Below are positions 25,695-35,728 of a DNA stretch of 35,728 nt, one piece after another. Numbering within the stretch: position 1 is the stretch's first letter; each line of letters opens with the position of its first letter. The notes beneath the pieces were generated by a model. The model was not told where the DNA came from, made no database searches, and saw only the letters and a list, made by a program, of their open reading frames with translations. The stretch covers positions 1 to 35,728 of the forward strand of contig CAITID010000163.1 in NCBI GenBank assembly GCA_903892335.1, read 5' to 3'. The position numbers and the translations under genes were made by a program. This DNA is from an uncultured Actinomycetes bacterium (GTDB lineage: Bacteria > Actinomycetota > Actinomycetes > Nanopelagicales > Nanopelagicaceae).

Positions 25695-26936
25695 TTAACT
25701 CTTAAAATTTATTATGGAGAAGATATTCTCTTTTAGCTGAGCGGAATTACCTAAAACTTTTATATCGTTGTAATCATTCGGAATCCAAGTTTTATTTAAT
25801 CCTAAGAAAAAGCTAGGTTTCCTCAATTCTTTAGCTATTAAGACGGGCGAAGTGTAAATTATCCCTAACGTTATATCTGCACCCGAAATTAAATCATAAA
25901 TGTTTACCGCTGGATCAGCAATTTCGATTAATTTATTAGAATGTAGTTCTTTCATTAAATTTAAATATTTTTTTGAATGATTCTTATTGTAATTTCTTTT
26001 TGGCTTTACTAACAGATTTATATTCTTACCTATTTTCTTGCTTATCTCATCACAAGCGGAAATCACTTCTAGCAATGTTGAAATACAGAATTCTTCAGTA
26101 TAAGCTGAGTTAGTTATAAAATGTGGAGTTACATCAAAGTACACCACGGTGGGGAAGTTGAGTCTTGTTGGCTTTGTATCCCTAGGGATAAAAACTATCG
26201 ACCCTTTAACCTCTCGATTAGTAATTCCTTTTTTTTCTAATAATTGGCTCTGGAATTCGTCCCACACATAGTGTTTATCTATAAAGTGATTTAATTCGAA
26301 TTTATTTGAATGTACTTTTGCAGAATTTAATGGAGAACCTAGGGGTTCAGTATTTGTTCCATACCAGAACATTATTTTATTAACTCTAGTATTGTTTTCT
26401 GATTTGAAAGCAGGAGGAAGTCTAAATTCGCTGGATTGTGTTGTAATTAAGAATATGTCAGTCAGCGCACGTCCAAGAAATTCTTGCCAGATTTGCGAAT
26501 CTAGAATTAACTTTTTCCATTCAAATAAGCTCAATGAGTTTGTATTTTGAGTCCAAGTTCTCTTCAGGATTCTCGTATAGATTTTTAATAATCTATTTCT
26601 GTCCATACACCTAAGCAGTACGTGAATAGCGGCATCGTAAGTTACTGACATTTTTTTTCCAAAAAAGATGTATTTGTATCTTCTCACTTCAATCAAACAA
26701 TTTTCTTTACAGGCATCAAATCCAAAACGCTCTTCGTTTAAGAATTCGAACAATTTGTCTGTACTCTTGTTTATTATTGCCTGCTCGCCTGTTAGAGAAA
26801 AAATGAAATACTTGGGGGCTTTTCTGCGTTTTAGGAAAAAAGCTGGAATAAAAAGAAGAATTAAAGTAGCCTGGGTAAGGATGAAAAATACAATTTTTTT
26901 GATGATAATTAGGTATTCTTGGGGCCAGGTTAGCAC
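25695..26936 (-). CDS. Putative surface polysaccharide biosynthesis protein (PFTS-motif-like)
   Basis: N-terminal TM, MFWYGTNTEPLGSP, DVTPH, LLVKPKRNYNKNHSKKY, LISGADITLGIIYTSPVLIAKELRKPSFFL resembling the PFTS-motif carbohydrate biosynthesis proteins; family call is from memory. Confidence 0.45.
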   Translation of the reverse strand: MLTWPQEYLIIIKKIVFFILTQATLILLFIPAFFLKRRKAPKYFIFSLTGEQAIINKSTDKLFEFLNEERFGFDACKENCLIEVRRYKYIFFGKKMSVTYDAAIHVLLRCMDRNRLLKIYTRILKRTWTQNTNSLSLFEWKKLILDSQIWQEFLGRALTDIFLITTQSSEFRLPPAFKSENNTRVNKIMFWYGTNTEPLGSPLNSAKVHSNKFELNHFIDKHYVWDEFQSQLLEKKGITNREVKGSIVFIPRDTKPTRLNFPTVVYFDVTPHFITNSAYTEEFCISTLLEVISACDEISKKIGKNINLLVKPKRNYNKNHSKKYLNLMKELHSNKLIEIADPAVNIYDLISGADITLGIIYTSPVLIAKELRKPSFFLGLNKTWIPNDYNDIKVLGNSAQLKENIFSIINFKS

Positions 26937-27004
26937 GGTCTATTCTATAAATTTAGTTAAAGTTTCACAAGATTTAAGGTACTTTCTGAATAGGAGAATT
27001 AAAT

Positions 27005-27502
27005 TTGTTTCAAAGTAAAAATCTAGAATTTAGAGAAATAGATCCTGTGACGGATAATTTACAAAATTACTTGGGCTGGATAAAAGATCCTATTTCAAAT
27101 CCTTTTATCCAAGGCGCGAACAGCAATATGACATTGGAGAGATTAGTTGATTATGTCAATAAAAAGAATTCTGCTCAAAATTGTGTTTTGTGGGGAATCT
27201 ATCATCAGCAAAATCATATTGGAAATATAAAGTTTGAACCTATTCGACCTGAATTAGATTTGGCTTGCATTGGAATTCTAATTGGGGAGACGACTTTTCG
27301 CGGACAAGGCTATGGTTCCGAGGCTTTTGGCGCTGCATTGACTTTTTTCAGTGAGAATTATGGCATCACTAACTTTTATTTGGGAGTTGACCCAAATAAC
27401 ATTGCCGCGGTTGAAATGTATAAAAAACAAGGATTCTCTTTCAATCGAGAAATGTCTTTACTTCACGGAAACAATATTATGACTAAATTTAGTAAAAACT
27501 AA
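27005..27502 (+). CDS. GNAT family N-acetyltransferase (TTG start)
   Basis: LEFREIDPVTDNLQNYLGWIKDP, IGILIGETTFRGQGYGSEAFGAALTFF, LGVDPNNIAAVEMYKKQGFSF (RimJ/RimL-like). Confidence 0.85.
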   Translation: MFQSKNLEFREIDPVTDNLQNYLGWIKDPISNPFIQGANSNMTLERLVDYVNKKNSAQNCVLWGIYHQQNHIGNIKFEPIRPELDLACIGILIGETTFRGQGYGSEAFGAALTFFSENYGITNFYLGVDPNNIAAVEMYKKQGFSFNREMSLLHGNNIMTKFSKN

Positions 27503-27566
27503 TTGCTGAAAATTTTAGGTAAAGATCGGGCACCAAGGGCATGTCAATGAGATAATTTGGTTCGAG

Positions 27567-27639
27567 TGGGCCCTGTCGGGATCGAACCGACGACCCACGG
27601 ATTAAAAGTCCGTTGCTCTACCGACTGAGCTAAAGGCCC
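27567..27639 (-). tRNA. tRNA-Lys (anticodon TTT)
   Basis: Minus strand GGGCCTTTAGCTCAGTCGGTAGAGCAACGGACTTTTAATCCGTGGGTCGTCGGTTCGATCCCGACAGGGCCCA folds as full cloverleaf. Confidence 0.96.
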
Positions 27640-27698
27640 CAAATAGAAATGTTTAGCAGATCAAGATTGCAAAGTGTAATGGTAATTTTATAAATAAT

Positions 27699-28658
27699 TT
27701 ACCGAGTCGCAGCCTTAGTCAATCTATCCCGAATAGCCTCCGCTAGCCCAGTTCCCTCTGGGACAACTACTGCCACTTTTTTTAGCCCTTGTTGATCTGC
27801 AGATCTAAGCGCCACATAAAGATCTCTTGCATACTGTTCTACAGAGATTGGAGAAGCCAATCTAATTGCTCCAACCGGGGTTTGAAATTTTGATAGCGCC
27901 AAGAACCCTTCCCCTGGTTCCGCAAATGAATTTAAAAAAACTTTGGCTTTTGGTGCGTAGTGTGAAGCCATTAACCCGGGAGCCTTAACTGCAGATTTTC
28001 CCTCACTTTTATCTGTGTTTTTCTCAAGATTGAGCTCGATCATTTCTTCAGTTATCGCACCTGGGCGGAGGACCTTTGGTACTAATCCGGTGCAATCAAT
28101 AATGGTTGACTCAATACCAATAAGGCAATTATCGCCATCGAGCACCAAATCAGTTTGATCTAAATATTTACCAATCTCCTCAACTACGGCATCTGCTGTG
28201 GTCGGAGAAACCGCACCAAATCTATTCGCACTAGGAGCTGCAACTCCTTGACCGCCTAATTCTTCAAATTTTTTTAATAAGGCAAACGCGACTGGCTGCG
28301 CAGGAACCCTTAAGCCAACATTGTTCTGTCCGCCCGTAATAAAGTCTTTTGCAAGTTCTTTTCTTGGCAAAATTAAAGTCATTGGTCCTGGCCAGAACTC
28401 CCTAGCTAATTTAATTGCATAATCTGGGATATCAGTCGCCCAGTCCTCTAATTTATTAATTGAAGAGATATGCACTATTAATGGATGATCATTTGGCCTT
28501 GCCTTAACAGAGTAAATCCTTGCAACCGCTTTTTCATTTGTTGCATCAGCACCTAACCCATAAACAGTCTCGGTTGGAAACGCCACCAAGTGCCCATCTT
28601 TTAATGCTTTTGCAGCATTTGAAATGGCATCTGTTGTGCAGTTTGAAATGAATTCCAT
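27699..28658 (-). CDS. Threonylcarbamoyl-AMP synthase (Sua5/YrdC/TsaC with Sua5 C-terminal domain)
   Basis: GHLVAFPTETVYGLGADATNEKAVARIYSVKARPNDHPLIVHI, GPMTLILPRK, LRVPAQPVAFALL, APSANRFGAVSPTTA, SHYAPKA. Start set to internal ATG (MEFISNCTT) because the ORF-track start overlaps tRNA-Glu. Confidence 0.94.
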   Translation of the reverse strand: MEFISNCTTDAISNAAKALKDGHLVAFPTETVYGLGADATNEKAVARIYSVKARPNDHPLIVHISSINKLEDWATDIPDYAIKLAREFWPGPMTLILPRKELAKDFITGGQNNVGLRVPAQPVAFALLKKFEELGGQGVAAPSANRFGAVSPTTADAVVEEIGKYLDQTDLVLDGDNCLIGIESTIIDCTGLVPKVLRPGAITEEMIELNLEKNTDKSEGKSAVKAPGLMASHYAPKAKVFLNSFAEPGEGFLALSKFQTPVGAIRLASPISVEQYARDLYVALRSADQQGLKKVAVVVPEGTGLAEAIRDRLTKAATR

Positions 28659-28722
28659 GCGTAAATCATCCCACTTATCTCGTTTTGAGATGATGTAGAT
28701 GACCGATACCCTTCTCCTTCTG

Positions 28723-28795
28723 GTCCCCATCGTCTAGTGGCCTAGGACGTCGCCCTTTCACGGCGTTAACACGGGTTCAAATCCCGTTGGGGACG
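28723..28795 (+). tRNA. tRNA-Glu (anticodon TTC)
   Basis: GTCCCCATCGTCTAGTGGCCTAGGACGTCGCCCTTTCACGGCGTTAACACGGGTTCAAATCCCGTTGGGGACG; full cloverleaf. Confidence 0.96.
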
Positions 28796-28829
28796 CGAGA
28801 GATTGAAAGTGATTTCAATTTCTGCGGTT

Positions 28830-28903
28830 GGCCCAGTAGCGCAGTTGGTTAGCGCGCCGCCCTGTCACGGCGGAGGTCGCGGGTTCAAGTCCCGTCTGGG
28901 TCG
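28830..28903 (+). tRNA. tRNA-Asp (anticodon GTC)
   Basis: GGCCCAGTAGCGCAGTTGGTTAGCGCGCCGCCCTGTCACGGCGGAGGTCGCGGGTTCAAGTCCCGTCTGGGTCG; full cloverleaf. Confidence 0.96.
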
Positions 28904-28933
28904 CTAGATCGTTAGCGATTGTTGTAAAGAAAT

Positions 28934-29011
28934 TGGCTGAGTAGCTCAGTTGGTATGAGCGAACGACTGAAAATCGTTAGGTCGCCGGTTCGATCCCGGC
29001 CTCAGCCACCA
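28934..29011 (+). tRNA. tRNA-Phe (anticodon GAA), CCA encoded
   Basis: GGCTGAGTAGCTCAGTTGGTATGAGCGAACGACTGAAAATCGTTAGGTCGCCGGTTCGATCCCGGCCTCAGCCACCA; full cloverleaf. Confidence 0.95.
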
Positions 29012-29034
29012 TTACTTCTATCAAATATTTTTAA

Positions 29035-29454
29035 TTGAGGATGTGGATGAAAGCCAAGATTAAAGATCTGAAGGCCAAGTACTTTGACTGGTCGATGATC
29101 CGATGGGTAATAGTTGGCATAAGCACAACAGCAACTGATTACTTTATTTTCATCTCTCTATACGGCCCAATTGATTCGGTAGTGATAGCGAACTTCATAT
29201 CAGCTTTTGTTGCAACCTCATTAAATTACTATTCACATCATAGGTGGACCTTTAAGAGCGAGCAGGATCATTCAAAATCTGGAGTTAGATACTTTATTAA
29301 TCTAGTTTTTTGGTGGGTAGTAAGCACATTACTAATTAAAGGGTTAATTGAGATTGATTTTGATCCAAAGCTAGCTAAATTAATTCCAATTTTGATAATT
29401 GCACCGATTAATTACTTTGTCTTAAATCACCTGGTATTTAAAAAGAAAAACTAA
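29035..29454 (+). CDS. GtrA family protein
   Basis: MIRWVIVGISTTATDYFIFISLYG...FVATSLNYYSHHRWTFKSE, four TM segments typical of GtrA. Confidence 0.88.
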   Translation: MRMWMKAKIKDLKAKYFDWSMIRWVIVGISTTATDYFIFISLYGPIDSVVIANFISAFVATSLNYYSHHRWTFKSEQDHSKSGVRYFINLVFWWVVSTLLIKGLIEIDFDPKLAKLIPILIIAPINYFVLNHLVFKKKN

Positions 29455-30488
29455 GCATCTTTACTTCTAAAGAATAATACGAAAAGTAGGATCCAAAGCA
29501 AGGCAGACCCAGTGATTAGCCAAATCTCTACCATTTCTCTTACTTGTGAAATTAGTATTGCAACTGCTGCAAATAAAGCAGATAGGGTCCACAGAGAGAC
29601 AGCAGCTTTTCTGCGAGATAACCCGGCCCTGATTAATCGGTGAGATAAGTGATCTTGACCGCCTTGAAATGGTGAGATATGTCTTTTAATTCTTGAAAGT
29701 ACTGCCACTGTTGTATCAAGGATTGGAACTGCTAATAGAAATACTGGAGTGAAGTAGGAACCGATCTGGGTCTTGGTATCTGGATTTAATCTAATCGTTA
29801 AAGTGGCAAGTAAAACTCCAAGAAATAGAGCGCCAGCATCTCCCATATAAATTCGTGCAGGGCTTTTGTTCCAAATTAAAAAGCCTAAAGTCGCACCTGC
29901 GGTTACGGTTGAAAGGGCTGCGATTAAAAATTGATCTCCACTTAAAGCAAGAATTGCAAGGGCTATGGAGGAAACAGCAACTGTTCCTGCTGCACCACCA
30001 TCTAGGTTGTCAAAGAAGTTAATTGAGTTACAAATACCGACAACCCAAACAATAGTTATGATGGTGTCAAAGATCTCTGATCCCGTCGGATTACCAACAT
30101 TTTCAGTGGCAACAAGAAGGACTGCGGTAAATACACCAGCAATAGTTTGGGCAACAAAGCGCGGAAGTGGTGGCAGATTTTTCATGTCATCCCAAAGGCC
30201 AATTAATCCAAGCACTAGCGCGGGGGCAAGAACTGAGGTTGCTAGCCAAAAGGTATCGACGGTGAAGTTTGAGACCAGTGAGGTGGAGTAAGAGATAAGG
30301 ATAATTCCAATGATTATTGCGACCCCACCCAAGTATGGAACAGGTTGTTTATGAGATTTATGTGCAGTATTTGGCTTATCAACTACATCGGTTGCAATAG
30401 CAATTCTTCGCATTAAAGGGGTTAACAAACCAACTAACAGATAAGAGCTTAGAAAAAGTAGAAAGTACTCCTGGTTTGTAATTCCCAT
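29451..30488 (-). CDS. Glycosyltransferase 4 / MraY-WecA-TagO family undecaprenyl-phosphate transferase
   Basis: DKPNTAHKSHKQPVPYLGGVAIIIG, GLWDDMKNLPP, CNSINFFDNLDGGAAG, RIYMGDAGALFLGVLLATL, DHLSHRLIRAGLSRRKAA. Confidence 0.93.
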   Translation of the reverse strand: MGITNQEYFLLFLSSYLLVGLLTPLMRRIAIATDVVDKPNTAHKSHKQPVPYLGGVAIIIGIILISYSTSLVSNFTVDTFWLATSVLAPALVLGLIGLWDDMKNLPPLPRFVAQTIAGVFTAVLLVATENVGNPTGSEIFDTIITIVWVVGICNSINFFDNLDGGAAGTVAVSSIALAILALSGDQFLIAALSTVTAGATLGFLIWNKSPARIYMGDAGALFLGVLLATLTIRLNPDTKTQIGSYFTPVFLLAVPILDTTVAVLSRIKRHISPFQGGQDHLSHRLIRAGLSRRKAAVSLWTLSALFAAVAILISQVREMVEIWLITGSALLWILLFVLFFRSKDA

Positions 30489-30502
30489 AATTTATTGATT
30501 AA

Positions 30503-30685
30503 TCAGGCAGATCCAGATTTGCGACGATGCATCTTTGGCGCAGCCCCGCCTGTTTGTCCAGAGCCGACCTTTGAACCCGATGTTGGTCCAGCAGTTTTAC
30601 CAGTTGTGTTTCCTTTTTGTTTTTTAGCTAGCGCCTCAAGCATCTTGGCTTTTGGATCAATTGCTGGCTTTTTCTCTTCACTCAT
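30503..30685 (-). CDS. Small basic DUF5302-like protein
   Basis: MSEEKKPAIDPKAKMLEALAKKQKGNTTG...HRRKSGSA; K/G/S-rich actinobacterial DUF5302-type. Confidence 0.7.
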   Translation of the reverse strand: MSEEKKPAIDPKAKMLEALAKKQKGNTTGKTAGPTSGSKVGSGQTGGAAPKMHRRKSGSA

Positions 30686-30910
30686 TTAAACTCCACCATT
30701 CATAGTTTTATCACCTGAAATATTATTGAGTAGCGCCTTTACCTCTGAATCTTTATATCTTCGGTGTCCGCCCAAAGTTCTAATTGAGGTCAGCTTTCCT
30801 GCCTTTGCCCATCTTGTTACTGTCTTTGGGTCAACCCTAAACAGTGAGGCAACCTCGGCAGGGGTCAGCAAAACCTCTTGCTCCGAAGGCAAATGTCCAT
30901 TTCGCACCAT
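30686..30910 (-). CDS. bldC: BldC-like MerR-type helix-turn-helix DNA-binding protein
   Basis: EVLLTPAEVASLFRVDPKTVTRWAKAGKLTSIRTLGGHRRYKDSEVKALL. Confidence 0.93.
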   Translation of the reverse strand: MVRNGHLPSEQEVLLTPAEVASLFRVDPKTVTRWAKAGKLTSIRTLGGHRRYKDSEVKALLNNISGDKTMNGGV

Positions 30911-30922
30911 ATGACCGAAGTA

Positions 30923-31738
30923 TTACATCGCTTGTTCATAAGCACCAACCCTGCGCCAGCGACGCACCAATCTTTCATACCCCTGACCAGCGAGGGCGCC
31001 ATCGCCAACAGCCAAGCCAGCAAGTGAGCGATTAACATCTTCGATAGACGTATCAGCCTCGAGCCCCGGTTCACCATTTTCAATCAGTGATTTATTTAGA
31101 TAGGTAGCAAGACCGCCGTAATCACATTCAACTATTGAATTTGAATCAAAGAGCTCTAGCCAATCAAGTAGATCTGCTATCTCACCTTCGATCGGGCCAA
31201 TCCCAAAAGCATTTTTTACTGCTTCATGAGCGAATGTGCAACGTTGCTTGGCATTTGAAATAGAGGTTCTAAGTATTGTGAATACACCATTCTGGTCTTG
31301 CCCACGAATTCGATCACTCGGCTCAAAAAGTGCAAACCATCTTGGCGGAATATTCCAAGTTTGGCTAATAATGTGTGAGACCTTATCTTCTACAACTTCA
31401 GAGGATTGTTGAATTAAATCCTCTAGGGTTTGTGGAAGAAAGTATTTAATTATTGGTTGCGGCAATGAAGATTTGAAATCCTCTAGTGCGAACCAGCATC
31501 TGGCTGTAGTTGACCAAGGCGCGATATATTTTTTCCCATCAACTTCCAAAATATGGGCGCCATCTGGTTTTAATGCTGGTGATTCAGAAAGAATTGTTCG
31601 CTTAAGCGCTCTGCTTTGTTCATCCCAACCAGTTGGTGATGTAACCAAAATTTGATTCCAGCGAATTTGATCAGCAGCTTGAAAAGATTGAATTGGTTCA
31701 TAAACCCGAAGAGAAGCAACGTATGGAGTTGGGCGCAC
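30923..31738 (-). CDS. Conserved actinobacterial protein of unknown function
   Basis: 271 aa (MRPTPYVASLRVYEPIQSFQAADQIRW...) in a coding-dense minus-strand run; no recognised catalytic motif. Confidence 0.65.
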   Translation of the reverse strand: MRPTPYVASLRVYEPIQSFQAADQIRWNQILVTSPTGWDEQSRALKRTILSESPALKPDGAHILEVDGKKYIAPWSTTARCWFALEDFKSSLPQPIIKYFLPQTLEDLIQQSSEVVEDKVSHIISQTWNIPPRWFALFEPSDRIRGQDQNGVFTILRTSISNAKQRCTFAHEAVKNAFGIGPIEGEIADLLDWLELFDSNSIVECDYGGLATYLNKSLIENGEPGLEADTSIEDVNRSLAGLAVGDGALAGQGYERLVRRWRRVGAYEQAM

Positions 31739-31750
31739 AATTAATCTAAC

Positions 31751-31927
31751 TTATGAACGCGGTTTGTAAGTATCCTCTGCGTAAGGATCCTGTTCATCAA
31801 AACCTTTATTGGGTTCAACTTCTCCATGTAACTCTTTAGCCAATCTCTCTAGATCCATATCTTGGCTTGAGTACTTAAGATCTCTTGCAACTTTTGCTTG
31901 CTTAGCTTTTGAACGGCCGCGCCCCAT
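31751..31927 (-). CDS. DUF3073 domain-containing protein (58 aa), absent from ORF track
   Basis: Hand translation MGRGRSKAKQAKVARDLKYSSQDMDLERLAKELHGEVEPNKGFDEQDPYAEDTYKPRS*; matches the well-conserved actinobacterial DUF3073 pattern. Confidence 0.9.
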   Translation of the reverse strand: MGRGRSKAKQAKVARDLKYSSQDMDLERLAKELHGEVEPNKGFDEQDPYAEDTYKPRS

Positions 31928-31971
31928 AGCGTGACCTCCTTTAAATCTCTAGATTCTGTCAGACGGGTAGA

Positions 31972-33312
31972 TTAGCGCAACGCTGGGCCATCGACCATTG
32001 GAGGCTTTCCGCCCTTGAACAGGGTTCGGATGCCCACCGCCTGCAGAAATAGGCTCATACCCAAAATTGGTAGCCTAAATCGATGATCTCCGATTGTGAC
32101 TAGGGATATCAACCAGGAGGTAGAAATTGCAATCATGGCAATTGATCCAATCAACCTTTCGAGCTGCCTAGCCCGCCACAAAATAATGAAGCCATAGAAC
32201 AAAAATCCAAGTCCTCCTAAAAACCATGACCATGAAACAAGTGAACCAATAGGGCCACGAACCAGTTTGTCACCATCTGGATTTTGCTGCATGTCCCTTA
32301 CTGGATGAATCTTTAGCCATGGGTTTCTTGCCATAGTTCCATTTGCTAATTGCCCTTCCCACGGAGACCAAAAGAATTTAGTTTTATTGTAGAAAAGTTT
32401 TGCAGCTTTTGTTGGATTATTTAAATACCATTTCAAAACACATGCCACTTGCTGGCTATCTTTTTCAGCATCCGTTCCAGATGTGGTGCAGGGAACACCA
32501 ACATCTTTACTTGCATATCCACCCTCTGCCTTATCACCTGCGCCAATATTCATTGTGCCGCCAAGGTTTGTGGAAATACTATTTAAACCTACCGCTTGAT
32601 TATTTCTAAATATTAGCGTTGCCGGGAAGAAGAGGGTTACCGCCAATGACACTGCAACTAACAATGCAGCAGATCTCCATGGCTTGCGAATTAATATCCA
32701 AAGTAAAGTAACTAATATGCCAGAAACAATTAAGCGTGGCTGGATGAATGACATAAAGCCAAAGATTGCTGAAGAGATTGCAATATAAGGAAGTAATTTC
32801 TTGTCATCTTTTTGAACAAAATCCTTAATTAGCAAACCAGCAACAATTAAATATCCAGCAGCAGCTGGTGATTCATAGCCAACCGCAATAGAGCTAAGTG
32901 AAAGAGTTGGATTAAGTAGAATCATAAAAAAGGCCAGGTATGCAAAGTTTTTTAATCTAGTTTTTACAAGCTGGGCTGCAAAAAAGTAGGCACTAAATGA
33001 GTAAATCGCAGATTGCACAACTGCTAAAGTGGTTAATACAAAACTCTTACCAATGACCGATAAAAACAAAATAAACAATGGATAACCTGCTGGCCAATAA
33101 GTAAGTTTTGTTTCAGTCGAGAAGATTCCATCTTTGAGCATTGCGTCATAACCGGTCAAATAGTTTTCACCATCCGCACCAAGCCAGGCACCGCCTTGCA
33201 CATTACTAATAATGATTAACTTGATAACAAATATGGCTATTGCCCAATACACAAATTCTTTAGCTAAATTGCGTTGCTTAACACTTCTAGCACGCTTTGA
33301 TTTACTTGCCAT
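31972..33312 (-). CDS. Membrane glycosyltransferase (GT39/ArnT-like) or related polytopic protein
   Basis: Polytopic; GADGENYLTGYDAMLKDGIFSTETKLTYWPAGYPLFILFLSVIG, IGDHRFRLPILGMSLFLQAVG. Confidence 0.7.
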   Translation of the reverse strand: MASKSKRARSVKQRNLAKEFVYWAIAIFVIKLIIISNVQGGAWLGADGENYLTGYDAMLKDGIFSTETKLTYWPAGYPLFILFLSVIGKSFVLTTLAVVQSAIYSFSAYFFAAQLVKTRLKNFAYLAFFMILLNPTLSLSSIAVGYESPAAAGYLIVAGLLIKDFVQKDDKKLLPYIAISSAIFGFMSFIQPRLIVSGILVTLLWILIRKPWRSAALLVAVSLAVTLFFPATLIFRNNQAVGLNSISTNLGGTMNIGAGDKAEGGYASKDVGVPCTTSGTDAEKDSQQVACVLKWYLNNPTKAAKLFYNKTKFFWSPWEGQLANGTMARNPWLKIHPVRDMQQNPDGDKLVRGPIGSLVSWSWFLGGLGFLFYGFIILWRARQLERLIGSIAMIAISTSWLISLVTIGDHRFRLPILGMSLFLQAVGIRTLFKGGKPPMVDGPALR

Positions 33313-33363
33313 CAGATCTCCTTGGGTTAATGCAGGTGAATTCTAAGGTACTTAAGTCTTTAT

Positions 33364-35728
<2,365 letters not shown>

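Noticed and set aside
27559-27575. GGTTCGAGT motif on the plus strand next to tRNA-Lys as a second tRNA remnant
   Set aside because: Only nine bases match a T-loop, with no supporting stem; likely coincidence.
28659-28730. N-terminal extension MGTRRRRVSVIYIISKRDKWDDLR of the Sua5/TsaC ORF
   Set aside because: Overlaps tRNA-Glu on the opposite strand and is not typical of the family; the internal ATG (MEFISNCTT) is a better start.

Overview
The window is about 35.7 kb from a compact, low-GC actinobacterial chromosome. Gene content (mycothiol genes, SenX3/RegX3, GlnR-type regulator, BldC, DUF3073, DUF5302) and composition suggest a freshwater/marine streamlined actinobacterium; the lineage is an inference. 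Left third: housekeeping genes whose order echoes mycobacterial mshA-ybjN-gpm1-senX3-regX3 and Rv0811c-Rv0819-like neighbourhoods. Middle: sugar metabolism genes, then an ApbE / FMN-binding / ferric-reductase-like flavin electron-transfer trio, then a polysaccharide operon (NDP-sugar epimerase/decarboxylase, NDP-sugar dehydrogenase, Wzy/O-antigen-ligase-like). Next comes the most unusual locus: an ECF-type sigma factor fused to a transmembrane helix and an extracytoplasmic domain, immediately upstream of a large Ala/Thr-rich secreted surface protein. About 130 nt of leader with three consecutive hairpins separates them, and a 17-bp perfect palindrome follows the surface gene. A more AT-rich surface-carbohydrate segment (two Gfo/Idh/MocA oxidoreductases, a PFTS-like polysaccharide protein, a GNAT) abuts tRNA-Lys. 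The right end has tRNA-Glu, -Asp and -Phe, Sua5/TsaC, GtrA, a WecA/MraY-like transferase, BldC, DUF3073, purB and purA. Short features missing from the ORF track were also found: DUF3073, a 37-aa single-TM ORF and a degenerate tRNA 5'-half. No CRISPR array, transposase or rRNA was seen.
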